A DNA stretch of 64,000 nucleotides. Origin: Opisthocomus hoazin (lineage: Eukaryota; Chordata; Aves; Opisthocomiformes; Opisthocomidae). Below the pieces are notes generated by a model. It saw only the letters and a list, made by a program, of their open reading frames with translations. It searched no databases and was not told the DNA's origin. The stretch spans positions 1,364,001-1,428,000 of the forward strand of contig NC_134443.1 of NCBI RefSeq assembly GCF_030867145.1, written 5' to 3'. The stretch's first letter is position 1. Every line of letters begins with the position of its first letter. The translations under genes and the position numbers were made by a program. This document shows, piece after piece, positions 49,101 through 61,018 of the stretch.

Positions 49101-49608
49101 TGGCGTGGAGCTTCACGCGTGTCCCCGCGGGACCATTACGCCACCGCGCTCCCGGCGCGTCCCGCCTAGACATAACCCCCTGCGCCCGACTTACCCACGC
49201 CAGAGCCCCCCAAAACGCCGGGCACGCGGCGGGCTGGCAAGCGGGGTGCCGCGGTGCTTTGGCCCAAGGACCTGCCGTTCCCATTTCTGACCCGGAGCAG
49301 CCGGAGCCGAAGCGCTGTCGGGAGCTGCTCTCCCCAAGGGACACGTAGGGCTGAGCAGGGTTGTCCCCCACCCCAGCCCCGGGGAGCCCACCGTCCCACG
49401 AGAGCGGAGGCAGGCGCCGGGGTAAATCAGAGCGACGCAGGACGTGCTGCCGCTGAACAAGTGGTTTTAAGCGTTACAGCAAGTGGTTTTAAGCGTTGCT
49501 GTTTGCCTGGGCCGTCACTGCTGGCTTCCCTTAAGGCCGCAGCGTTCAGACCCCTGTTCAGGAGTCACTGGATTGAGGAGTTACCTCTGGCTGTAACCTC
49601 CACGAAGA
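46171..49608. other. Unique GC-rich intergenic DNA
   Basis: No gene recognised. A 25-bp direct repeat (AAGTGGTTTTAAGCGTT twice) lies at 49457-49497. Confidence 0.5.
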
Positions 49609-50226
49609 CACAGAATCACAGAATGTTCGGGGTTGGCAGGGACCTCTGTGGGTCCCCCAGCCCAACCCCCTGCCCAAGCAGGGTCACCCAGAGCAGGGGG
49701 CACAGCACCGCGGCCGGGGGGGCTGGAATATCTCCAGAGAAGGAGACTCCACAGCCTCCCTGGGCAGCCTGGGCCAGGGCTCCATCACCCTCAGAGGGAA
49801 GAAGTTCTTCCTCGGGCTCAGCTGGAGCTTCCTCTGCTCCAGTTTGTGCCCGTTGCCCCTTGTCCTGTCGCTGGGCACCACTGCAAAGAGCCTGGTCCTA
49901 TCCTCTTGACACCCACCCTTGAGATATTTATAAACATTTCTAAGGTCCCCTCTCAGCCTTCTCTTCTCCAGGCTGAACAAGCCCAGCTCCCTCAGCCTCT
50001 CCTCGCAGCAGAGATGCTCCAGTCCCCTCATCATCCTCATAGCCCAGAACTGGACTCTCTCCAGTAGCTCTTTGTCTTTCCTGAACTGGAGAGCCCAGAA
50101 CTGGACCCAGCACTGCAGATGGGGCCTCCCCAGGGCAGAGCAGAGGGGGAGGAGAAGCTCCCTTGACCTGCTGCCCACACTCCTCCTCATGCACCCCAGA
50201 ATCCCATCGGCCTTCTGGGCACCCAG
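49609..50226 (-). mobile_element. CR1 3' fragment
   Basis: It starts ACACAGAATCACAGAATG and ends at CATCGGCCTTCTGGGCACCC. An internal deletion near 50040 joins ATAGCCC to AGAACTGG. Confidence 0.94.
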
Positions 50227-50609
50227 GGAAAGACAACCAATTTCCACTGCTCTGACAACGCAGAAAGCGGTGGGGAAACGCAGTCGCTGATGACCCGCCA
50301 GCACGACGCGGAGCCCGGGGACCCGGTCGGCGTGGGGAAGCACGCGCGCGCTCCCGGTGCCGCGCTAGGGCCAGCAGCCGCCCAGCCGCCGTAGCCACCC
50401 CACCGTGGCAGCGACGAGGCGACGGCGTGTCTCCCTCCAGCCCCACAGGGACCCCTCGAGCTCGGGCAGACGGGAGCCGCGGTCCCCACAGGCTCCCCAA
50501 CGCTGCGTTCAGGCTGCCAGCAAAGGTGCCAATTAGCGCGCCGGCTCGTTTCGGAGCTATCGGTGGGTACCGGCTTTCGCTGAACACCGCTGGGGGCTGA
50601 GCCCCACCG
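50227..50609. other. Short spacer between opposed CR1 copies
   Basis: GC-rich unique DNA; nothing recognised. Confidence 0.45.
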
Positions 50610-50837
50610 CTCCCAGCTGAGCCTGAGGAAGAACTTCTTCCCTCTGAGGGTGACGGAGCCCTGGAACAGGCTGCCCAGGGAGGCTGTGGAGTCTCCTTCT
50701 CTGGAGATATTCAAGACCCGCCTGGACAAGATCCTGTGCAGCCTGCTCTGGGTGACCCTGCTTCAGCAGGAGGGTTGGACTGGGTGACCCACAGAGGTCC
50801 CTTCCAACCCCTACCATTCTGTGATTCTGTGATTCTG
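50610..50837 (+). mobile_element. Short CR1 3' fragment
   Basis: It starts CTCCCAGCTGAGCCTGAGG and ends with the tail ATTCTGTGATTCTGTGATTC. Oriented opposite to the copy at 49.6-50.2 kb. Confidence 0.93.
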
Positions 50838-52676
50838 AGCCGCTCCTTGGCTACTTGCATCTCCTCTGCTGCAAACCCCTCTGCAGAGAACACAGCTTGC
50901 AGCCCCGACACGCTGTCATCTCCACCACCGCCGGTGTAAGTGGTCCCCAGCGAAGCAGAGCTTGACCCCGCTCCTCGCCCGCTCACACCTCCAGCCCCTC
51001 AGCCCCCCAGAAGCTGTGGTGTGAGCCGCGTGCTCCCCGGGACAGCCTCGCTTCACGAGATGGACGATCGCAGCAAAGCGGTGAGCGAAGGCCAGCTGCG
51101 TACAGGTGAGCAGGACCGGATACGCCAGAGACCAACTTCAAGCCCGGACTCGGTGTTTAAACCTCATCTGCAAAGCCCCGAGGAAGCAGCGTGCCTGGGT
51201 TCCCTTTCCAGCCTCGGCAAACGTGCGATGCCTTGAACGCACCCTGCACCATCCCTCCTGCTCCCCTTCCTCCACTGATTTACCTGTACCAGAGCCCGTC
51301 CCCCAGCCGGGACCAGGGAGGTGACGTCCGAGCAGCCACTGCACGGCTGTCCCCGTGCCCCCAGGAACCATCTCAGTGCCTGCAGAGGCTCAGAGCCTCC
51401 TCCGCGTGCCGGCAGCAGCTTCCCGTCTCACCGCAGACCTCTCCAGGAGGACCAGCCCGGAGATCCGACATCCCGCAGCCGGGTGATGCCAGATCTGCTG
51501 GATTTCTGCCTGACTTCCAAGCCCTGGCCCTTCTGCAGCTGACTGGAAAAGAGAGGACACGAGGCACTTTCTCAGGAAGCCCTGGCGTCCAGGGCACTCG
51601 TCAAGGCAATAATTAAGAGCGGGTGCCTTCATTCCTGGGTCACACACACGTGTACAAACATCGCACCAACTCTGCTCTCTTAGAGGATCCTCAGCATTTA
51701 GGTGCAAAGTCTGCATCCAGCAGGAACTTTTTAAGGTCTCAAGGGACCTTTCAGCGACAGAGACGGTGCTGTCACCTTCTCCGGATGGCCCTGCCGGTAA
51801 CAGTCCCCAGGGGGGGTCTTGGCACAGCTATGATGGAGTCCCAGCTCCCTCCCAGGCCACCCTGCCCTGCGGTGGGCCGTCAGCCCACTTCAGAGGAGGC
51901 CAGGAACGTGTCCACTTGACGTGCCTGAAAAGCAGCACATATCTCCCCGTTGCCATGGAAACACTTCTTTTAAAGCAAATGAATAATAATAATTAACATG
52001 ATCTATTAAATAATAGTAATAAAGGCATTAGTAATGACTTGTAATTGGTAAAGCACTCTTAATAACACAGGCTCGCTCCGTGACCTGCTCGCGGCACAGG
52101 AACCAGGGGCAGGATCTCCCACCCGAAGGGGAGCCCCGGGCTGGGGCGAGTGCCCTCTGCCTTCAGCGCCGTGAAGGCAGGAGCTTAGCGGGATTCCACG
52201 AGGGATCAGACATTTATCTGGATAATGAGGATGTCTAGACTGATAAGAAGAAGGGTTAAATTGGCTCAGGGCCTGATTCTGCTCCATCGTGCGGTTCGCG
52301 CGGCTTGGCACACTCCAGTGTCCTCGGGAGTAACTTTGTGGGCAAAACCAAGACGGGTCGAGGCCGCGTGTCCTGGACACCACCCTTGTTCTTCCCGATT
52401 TTAAAACCTAGCAAGCAGAGGTATTGTCAGGATCCTTAACCCCTGCAAGGCAGAGGCGAGGAGAACTCTTAACGAACCTTTAACATGCTCAAATTAGCTT
52501 TTCTGAGCTCTTAGGTTTCTGTCTTAGCTACACCCTCCCCGTCTCCCTGCTCTGCACGGAGCAAACCCCACAGACTGGGCACAGCCACCTGCGACACCGC
52601 CCGACAACCTGTCCCGGTGCGCAGGGGACGCGGTTTTAGACCGAGCCGTTGGGCTGGAACCGAGCTGGACGAAGTG
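50838..52676. other. Unique intergenic DNA with an AT-rich block
   Basis: No gene. 51970-52070 is AT-rich with AATAATAATAATTAA and GTAATTGGTAAAGCACTCTTA, possibly a decayed ancient SINE. 52263-52345 (GGGCCTGATTCTGCTCC, GGGAGTAACT) may be another old amniote interspersed repeat. Confidence 0.45.
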
Positions 52677-53159
52677 CCCCAGTTCAAGAAAGATGAGGAG
52701 CTACTGGAGAGAGCCCAGCGCAGGGCTACGAGGATGAGGAGGGGACTGGAGCATCTCTCCTGCGAGGAGAGGCTGAGGGAGCTGGGCTTGTTCAGCCTGG
52801 AGAAGAGAAGGCTGAGAGGGGACCTTAGAAATGCCAATCAATATCTGCGGGGGGGGGGTCAGGAGGACAGGGCCAGGCTCTTTGCAGTGGTGCCCAGCGA
52901 CAGGATAAGGGGCAACGGGCACAAACTGGAGCAGAGGAAGCTCCAGCTGAACCCGAGGAAGAACTTCTTCCCTCTGAGGGTGACGGAGCCCTGGCCCAGG
53001 CTGCCCAGGGAGGCTGTGGAGTCTCCTTCTCTGGAGATATTCAAGACCCGCCTGGACAAGGTTCTCTACAGCCTGCTCTGGGTGACCCTGCTTCAGCAGG
53101 AGGGCTGGACTGGGTGACCCACAGAGGTCCCTTCCAACCCCGACCATTCTGTGATTCTG
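52677..53159 (+). mobile_element. CR1 3' fragment
   Basis: It starts CCCAGTTCAAGAAAGATGAG and ends GACCATTCTGTGATTCTG. A well-preserved 166-codon frame (52617-53117) carries [15 protein letters not shown] and [20 protein letters not shown], with a frame compatible over most of its length. Confidence 0.95.
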
Positions 53160-56100
53160 ACCCTGGGTTTCACCCTGACTCGGCAGAAAGATGGCTCTTG
53201 CTAACTCAGGCGACCCGTAAATAGCGATGCCCAGGGAGGAGAAGGAACAGATGAAAAAGGGCGTCTTCTCCCTCAGCCTCCCCGACTCCCTCCCCTGCTG
53301 CATCTGCTCACAGTCCCGATGCAAAGCCAAACCCCGAGCACTCGCAGGTCCTTGCGGCTCTGCGGTTTCCCCCGGCCAGGCTGGCTGGGTTATCCCGCTC
53401 TGCCTCGCACACGCCGGCTCTTCGTGTCCCGCTTCTGAACCTCATCGCCAAGAGCAGCGTCCAGAGCAAAGCGGTGCAAGGCTGGGCCCGGGGGGACTTT
53501 GCAGCAGCAAAGAATCAGCTGCACGTGGAGCAGAGCTACTGCTGGAGCTGGACGTGGAGCAGGAATCCCATGTGGACCCTCTGTCCGGTGGAGCAGATGC
53601 TGCAGCCTGGCCTTACAGGGCTCTCACCCCTACAGAGACATCACTTTGCACAAAACTCAAGGAATTTAATACCTCTGAGGCCTCCATCCCTCTGCCAAAC
53701 TTGGTTGAGGCTGGTCAACAGGCTGAGACCAACGCACAAGCCCTGGGATCAGGGGGGACTTTGCCTCCCTTAGGAAGCCACGCTGAAATGCCCCCTCTTC
53801 AAGCCGTGAGATGCTTCCAAAAGGATCTGGAATCGGAGAGAGCAAATAAATGCACAGACCTGACAGTGTCACCTGCCTGTTTGTGCCCGGAGTCCCTTTG
53901 CTGACAGCAGCCAGCCGACAAGGTCCTCTCTGCACAGCAGCAGCGAGGACCAGCTCAGTCAGAACTGCTCAGCGCTCCCGCAGGAGTCTGCCCAGACAGG
54001 CAGATCCCGGAGACGAACGCTCCGGGAAAACCTGGCCCTGATTTAGCTGCCCGCAGGAGAGCCGAGCTGTTTGGAAAAGCAGGTCCCCACTGCCAGCGCT
54101 GAGCCCCTGGAGAGGCATCGTCCATCCCTGGGCTTCCACAAGCAACTTCACACCATCTGAGAAAGCTGCAAGCTGTGCTCTTTGGGCTTTTCCCCCAAAC
54201 AGACCTGGTATCCAGGCTGTGCCATGCAGGATGCCGGAGCAGCACGGAGAGCAACGAGGCGCGTCGCAGCGATGGCAACGCACCTGCACGGCTCAGCGTC
54301 CCACCCCGAAGCACCGTGCTGCAGCTTCCACCACGAGACTAAAATTAGCAGAGACAGGAAGAGCTCCGGAGTACGACGGGGTGATTAAAGCGTCCCTGGA
54401 AAGGAGGCATCACGTGCAGAGTAATGACTTTCCTCTTCTCTGGCACAACCTACGACAACCGTTGCGGAATGCGATGGGGAAAGGTAAGGAACGGAGGAAG
54501 AGAAAGGTGCTCCTGCACAAAACTGAAGGGATAGTGCTCACCTAGAGGAGAAAAAACAGGACCTTGGCTCTGCTGGACTGTGCCACGGACACACTGTATG
54601 ACTTTTCAGTCCTTTTATACAGACACAAAAAACTTACGGGTCATGCTATGACCACCTTGTAACCAAACTGCTTTAGTTACAAGTAAACACCCAGATTGAA
54701 GAGGAAAAAAATTTACTGTTTTACTATTTTACTTTCTGTGTTGAGAGCTTTGTGAATAATCGGTGTCCCTGTTTTCCGGCACAGTCAGTGGGGATAAGGC
54801 ACTGATCTTTCACTCCCTGCAAGGATATCCAAATCCACACTTTTTGAGCTCTTTGTTGGCCTTGTTTTGCCAGAAATATGACGGCAGCCAGCCCCATCAC
54901 CCACATCCACATTCCTGAAAGGCAGTGGGATTTCAGTGGACCTCACCCCTAGCTATAAACCCTCCCTCTTTTCAATTAAAATCTCCCAGAACTGGAAAGA
55001 GCATTAAACCTGTGGGTACATTGAGCCTGATGTCACTGTGCCGCGCGAGCTTGCCTGTAGCGCCGGAAAATTGATCTGCCGCTCTGCTTGCACCCTAACG
55101 CAAGCTGATTCGACTCCACGAGTCAGATCCTCGTCTGGAAACGGGAATTATGGCACATCCCCCTCTCCCAGGTGGCTCCGTAGAGACGGGGCTCGTTCAT
55201 CGGGGTCACAGGAGACAGGTAAGGCTCTGGGACAGGGCTGCTATGTTTCTGTACAAGATTTCCTGGCCAGAAATACGTGCACATGCGCTGCACAGCGTGA
55301 CATCGAACGCGCAGTGAATCCAACACATCCTGGAGGTGCTGGATTTGCCGGGCACACGCGGACCATCTGGCCAGCGCAAGGGCCTCGCGCTTGACGTGTC
55401 CGGGAAGCATCCGACTTCACCGCGGACGCACCAGGCAGCCGACCGCAGCACACGCGGGAAATCTGCCCCACTGGGGACGGTGCGATGCCCACGAGCCGAT
55501 CCGCACACGCGCTAGCACAGCCACGCCGGGATTTCCAGGCCGGTGCAGATTCAGAAATATCAGACAAGCGGCCAAAACCCTAACATCCCCCTGGACAAAA
55601 TTTAGAAGAGGACGTGTCCAAGGAAACCTATGGTCATCCTGATGTTCTGTAAACTGAAATAAGGAATTAGCTGCTTGCAGAAGCTGGGATTCCAATGGGA
55701 GGAAAAAATATTCCTCAGAAAACAAACTACACGTACAGGCAGCAGGAAGAAGGTGAGAGCATGACGCTGAAACCAACCCCCCTTTCAATCGCAGCCCTAA
55801 AATCATCCAGATTTCAAGCTGAAGGAATTTCTTCAACAACCTTAGGACAGTTTGGCCAAAAAAAACCTCACGACCAGAAGTCCGAAACCTCCACGCTTAC
55901 AATCCCGCTCAAGCCTGCAAATCGCTCAGCCCCAGCAGCCCCAGCGCCAGACTGTCCCTGTAGCTTAGTGCTCCATCTGCAGCCAATATGCCGAGCTCTT
56001 AACAAAATTGAGGGCTTTTTAAATCTGGTCTCCCGAGCCTGATCCCATGGACCTGGACTCACCAAAACCAATGGACTTCGAGAAGCTTTGGATCAAAGCT

Positions 56101-58415
56101 TTGCGGTAATTTACTTATCTCATAGAAGAGCTTAATTAACAAATGTTTGCAAAGCACTTTAGGATCCCCACATGGAAAGCAAGATACCTCGTGCTATCGG
56201 TCCCGTCTACAAAGCAAAGAGGTTTAAAATCCCTGCGCAGCAAAGGAATTGCGAGGACAGTTGCAGCCGCAGACGGGCCTGCAGCGATGCACCCTTGGGT
56301 GGATCAGCCGCCGCGGAGGGCGGATTAATTTCTGCACCCCGTGCCGCAGGACATGGCCAGCGCGCGGGGCTGCCGGGTGAGATCGTGGGCTCAAAGCTCC
56401 ACGCAGCCGCGGGGTGTGAGGGATCCGCTCCAGCTTTCGAGCGGCGGGGATGCTCCCGGTTCGCATGCGGCTGAGCAGTCACTGAAACGAGCTGCCCAGG
56501 GGTGGGGAGATGAGGCCTCGCAGCTCCCGCAGCGATGTTACCCCAGCTCCAGTCTGACGCGAGATGAAAATGAGGAAAAAGTGTGGGAAAAGCCTAAAAA
56601 AGGTGTCCTGGTGAGCAGCAGCATTTTTGCCTGCCTGCTGCCCGTACCGCCCTTGGATCTTCATAGCAGCCTGTGGGAACGGGGATGCTCACCCAGCACT
56701 GGAGCTTTCCTAGCAGCCGCCGTCGCACAAACACCTCTTTCCCCCAGACTCGGGTAGTTTCAGGGGGAAGAGGGATGCAGCACTGGGAAGTGCCAAACTT
56801 TGCTTTGCATCGAGGACACAAACGAACCTGGAAAGTTTCTTTCCCGTCTCCGCTCTCAAAGACGAATGTAAGTTGCCGTTTTGCCTAAGGACAGTCTGCT
56901 GGCACCACCTCAGTCAGTGTCAGCTTTATTCTTGCCTTCCACAGGGCTTTCTGTTACCAGCCGTGGTGCCCGGACTCCCCTCCCCGACGGCTCTGGCATC
57001 GACAGCAGTAGCAGTTTGCCGTTTCTTCCTTTTCTTTGATCATTCTGCAACCTATTGCCTAGGAAAGGGGTGAGGAGCACGTGACGCTGCCATATGATCC
57101 CAACCTCTCTGCTTGGCCGAGTCTGCCGTCATCCCTGGTTTTAATTAATACTTTTTGTCCCTGACAGTAATTCAGGGATGTGGATTAAAAAAACCCACAT
57201 TTGGAAATACCAACTTCTTAACTCGAAACACTGTATTTCTGCCAAAACCATGGTAGGGACGCTTGCAGAGTGGCTGTAGCCGTGTACCGTCTACACCCGC
57301 AGCAAACTGAGTAGTTTGCAATCCAACAACACTACCTGGAACCGAAAAATAACCTTTTACTCCCACGTCCGGGGAGCTGCAAACATTCAAGCCTCCGACA
57401 GCCCCGTGATACGAGCCCCAGTGATCTCTTCCAGCTCATCAAGTCAATTCAAGCCACCTGGCAGTGCTAACTTTAACCTGAATTACTGCTGAAATACTGC
57501 TTCCCCAGAGGGCGACGACGCCAGACGGTAGGTAAGATCATTCCTAAGCAGTTGCTATCACCGTCAGGAGGATCAAAGTCTTGGTTGGAGCCCAGCTACG
57601 CCCCCAAAATATTGTACGCACTGCGAAACGTTGCTATCGGGGACCCATCAGGATTAGTCATTGCCCGGGTTGCCAATTCCCGCAGTTTTTCGATGAGCAT
57701 TCATGTTTGCCCGAAATTCCCAGCTCCGTGAGTCATGTGAATCCGCGCGAGTAGGAATTTTCATTTTTTAAACTTTCTAGACCTTGTGGCCGTGCAGAAA
57801 AGCAAGGTGATGTAACCCGAGTGAAATCTGAAAGCCCCGGGAGAAGGCAACTGAAAAGAAACCCCACATGCCTGATTTTTGCGGAGTCACGCAAACTTTT
57901 TAGTGAGTTTTATCCTTTCTGGGCCTGATCTGTGCCGTTTGAAAGCTTAGAGCTGGAGCTCTGCAGTTCTGTCTTTTTTTTCCCCTCTTTTTTTTTGCCT
58001 TTCACTTTATGATTTCAAGGGCCACTTTCTTCTCCTGAAAGCTCCAGGACAGAACCTAAAATGGAGGCTGGAAGCAAAACTGCGTCCCTAAAACGACGTG
58101 ATACCTACAGACCAGGCATCTTCACTGGCTTCACGAATGAGATCCGGCTTTGACAGATGAAAACGTTGCTGTGTAATTTACAGGACAAAATCCAACGGTT
58201 CCCAGCAACACCACAACATACCGTACGCACACGTGTCCGTGCGCGTGGATGCACGCGTGAACACCCGCCCACGGCGTGAACACACCTGCACACAGACCTA
58301 GGCGCGCACAAAACACTTCACACAAGAAGACATTTGCAGTTTATGCACATATTTCAAGTAAACGCTCACCGCTTGCACGCTCGCTTTACGTGTTTGCATT
58401 TTGCACACGCGCGCT
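53160..58415. other. Unique intergenic DNA
   Basis: The longest stretch without a young repeat, 5.2 kb. It becomes AT-richer towards 54550-58100. No coding exon with homology was recognised. A MIR-like relic is listed separately. 58205-58320 is rich in alternating purine-pyrimidine words (ACGCACACGTGTCCGTGCGC). Confidence 0.5.
56105..56180 (+). mobile_element. MIR-like ancient SINE relic
   Basis: GAGCTTAATTAACAAATGTT then TGCAAAGCACTTTAGGATCC match the 3' part of amniote MIR-type SINEs (GAGGATTAATTAATGTTTGTAAAGCGCTTTGAGATC-like in pieces). Substituted throughout, as expected for a very old copy. Confidence 0.5.
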
Positions 58416-58972
58416 CGTTACACACACGCTTACACGGATACGTGCCCGTTACACACATGCTTACACGGATACGTGCCCGTTACACACACACTTACATGGA
58501 TACATGCCCGTTACACACATGCTTACACGGATACATGCCTGTTACACACACGCTTACACGGATTCATGCCCGTTACACACACGCTTACACGGATACGTGC
58601 CTGTTACACACACGCTTACACGGATACGTGCCTGTTACACACACACTTACACGGATACATGCCTGTAACACACATGCTTACATGGATACGCGCCTGTTAC
58701 ACACATGCTTACACGGATACGTGCCCGTTACACACGCACTTACACGGATACGTGCCCGTTACACACACACTTACACGGATACATGCCCATTACACACACA
58801 CTTACATGGATACGTGCCCGTTACACACACACTTACACGGATACATGCCCATTACACACACACTTACACAGATACGTGCCCGTAACACACACGCTTACAC
58901 GGATACGTGCCCGTTACACACACACTTACACGGATACGTGCCCGTTACACACACACTTACACGGATACATGC
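58416..58972. repeat. 31-bp minisatellite, 18 units
   Basis: Unit begins CGTTACACACACGCTTACAC and continues with GGATACGTGCC. Starts fall at 58416 and 58447 and every 31 bp afterwards with little drift. Ten of the 18 units keep ACGTG; the rest have ACATG, ACGCG or TCATG. A 31-bp unit shifts frame every copy, so stop-poor frames of 130-222 codons open in all three plus frames (THTLTRIRARY-type repeats). These are artefacts. Confidence 0.95.
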
Positions 58973-60734
58973 GATCTTGCTACACGGTTTTAAGCGTGCG
59001 AGTGAGCCCCAGTCAGCAGCGCGTGCACGAGTACCAGGCAGCGTGTACGCGAACACCCACATGGATTAAATGCACGAATTTTTGTCCGTGTAGCCTCCAT
59101 GTGGCATGCGGGACTGAGCGTGTCCGTGTTAAACACGACGCGTGTCCATGGGCACATAGAGCCCCTCGCCATCGTGTCACGATACAGACGCCACCTCTTA
59201 GATGAAGGAAAAATCTCCCAAACTGCCAGAGTTTCGCAAGTCACATCACCACGGAAAGGTTAACAAAAAAAAAAAGATGAGTAATTCAAGACACCGTTCA
59301 ACGATCATGCCCAACCTGAGCCACACGAAACGCAGCAGCGGGAGGTGGGTTCTCCTGTTCGCAGATATAATTTTTTTTGTTTTTTGAACACTTACAACCG
59401 AAGCACCGCAACCTTGAGCCCCGCAGCTGCTCTGCCCCAGGTCCTGGAGCTGAGGGAACCTGCCACCACCAGCCCTGCCGGCCGCTGTCCCAGCATCTCC
59501 CTCACTTCTTCGCTGCGGGTCGGGAAACCTGGATGCCAAACCAAAGCGAAAGCAAAATTCCCATTCCCAAAGTGCCTGGGCAAACTTGCAGGGAAAGCTA
59601 CAGCAACACCTTACCGTCTGAGTCAGTGGATGAGACATTTCCTTGTGCTGGGTGCCCCATCTGCTTAGTTCATCTGCAAGCTGAGATCTTCTGCTTGTAG
59701 ACCCAGAAAGGGGCGGGGGGGGGAGAGAGAAACCTTGCTTGCGAGGATCTGCGAGCCAGAGAGAGGAAATCATACAAAATACAGCGGGGGGGGGTTGAAA
59801 ATTCCTGCCTCGGCGACAAGGCATCAGTGCCACCCCCCCTCCACCCCGCTCTGTCCCCAGCCGTCGCCGCAGCCGTCGCCGCTGCCAGAGCTGCAGCGCG
59901 ATGTGGCTCGGTGGGAGCCTCGCGTCTCTCCGCATTGTCTCTCTCCAGTGTAAGCTCATGCAAGCTCATTTCATGGGAGACATCTGGTTTGATTCAAAGG
60001 GAAGAAAGGGGAAGAGGGGAGAAACGAGCGCTCGCGCACACACGCGCAGCCCGGCCTTGCTGGCGCGGAGCTGGAAAGCTATTTTCAATGCTTCGCTCTG
60101 CGCTAAATCGCGCCTCATTTCAAGGAGAAAAGCTGGCCGAGGGAGCAGGGCTGTCCCATGGCTCTCCCCCAGCGTCCCCAGTTTGCAGAGGGGGCTTTGC
60201 TGGGGCAGGGAGCCAAGGGCGGGGAGCCTGGAGCCACCGCAAGGCCTTGGGGACCCGGGGGGTTGCCCCTTCTCCCCTCTTTCCGGCGCTGCTGGACAGG
60301 CGGTTTCGGCCCTCAAATCCTCGTGATTTTGGTTGGGGGTCTCCCCATCACCCGACTGCAGCCCCCACGTTTGGGGGGGACCCAGCACCTCTTCGAAAGC
60401 CGTGTCCCCCTCCGCGCCAGGATGAAGCCCGTGAGCTACCTGTCCACAGGAGGTGGGCTCAGCCCTTTGGGACCTGCCCCATCACACCCAGACCCCTTCT
60501 CCCCACCCTTCACCCCACCGACCCCGGTGCTGCCGGCAGCCCATGGCCCAAGCAGTTCCACCCCGAGGTGTCCCTGCCCAGCCACCGCTTCTCCCAAAGG
60601 TCCCCGCTATCCCAGAGGATCTCTAGGCTCCCAACTCTTGACCTCTCCACCCTCATGAGTGGGCAGTGGCAGCTCCCCAGACCCACCCACGTTGATGTGG
60701 CGTGCATTGACGGGTCCCCACTCAGCCCCCACTC
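58973..60734. other. Unique intergenic DNA
   Basis: No gene recognised. GC content rises from about 59.7 kb towards the MEX3A side. Confidence 0.45.
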
Positions 60735-61018
60735 CACCCGTGACCCCTCCGTGCTGGGTGCATGTGGTGGGTCCCCATGCAGACCCCTTCCACCCGTGAC
60801 CCCTCCGTGCTGGGTGCATGTGGTGGGCCCCCATGCAGACCCCTTCCACCCATGACCCCTCCGTGCTGGGTGCATGTGGTGGGCCCCCATGCAGACCCCT
60901 TCCACCCGTGACCCCTCCGTGCTGGGTGCACGTGGTGGGTCCCCATGCAGACCCCTTCCACCCGTGACCCCTCCGTGCTGGGTGCACGTGGTGGGTCCCC
61001 ACACAGACCCCTTCCACC
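60735..61018. repeat. 56-bp minisatellite, 5 units
   Basis: CGTGACCCCTCCGTGCTGGG recurs at 60739, 60795, 60851 (CATGAC), 60907 and 60963, exactly 56 bp apart. The units are nearly identical (differences such as GCATGTGG/GCACGTGG), so the array looks recent. Confidence 0.95.

Noticed and set aside
58205-58320. CA/GT-rich words considered as a telomere-like repeat
   Set aside because: No TTAGGG units occur; the sequence is irregular and grades into the 31-bp minisatellite.
58276-59205. Thr/His/Tyr-rich repeated open frames in three frames
   Set aside because: Translations of the 31-bp minisatellite, which changes frame each unit.
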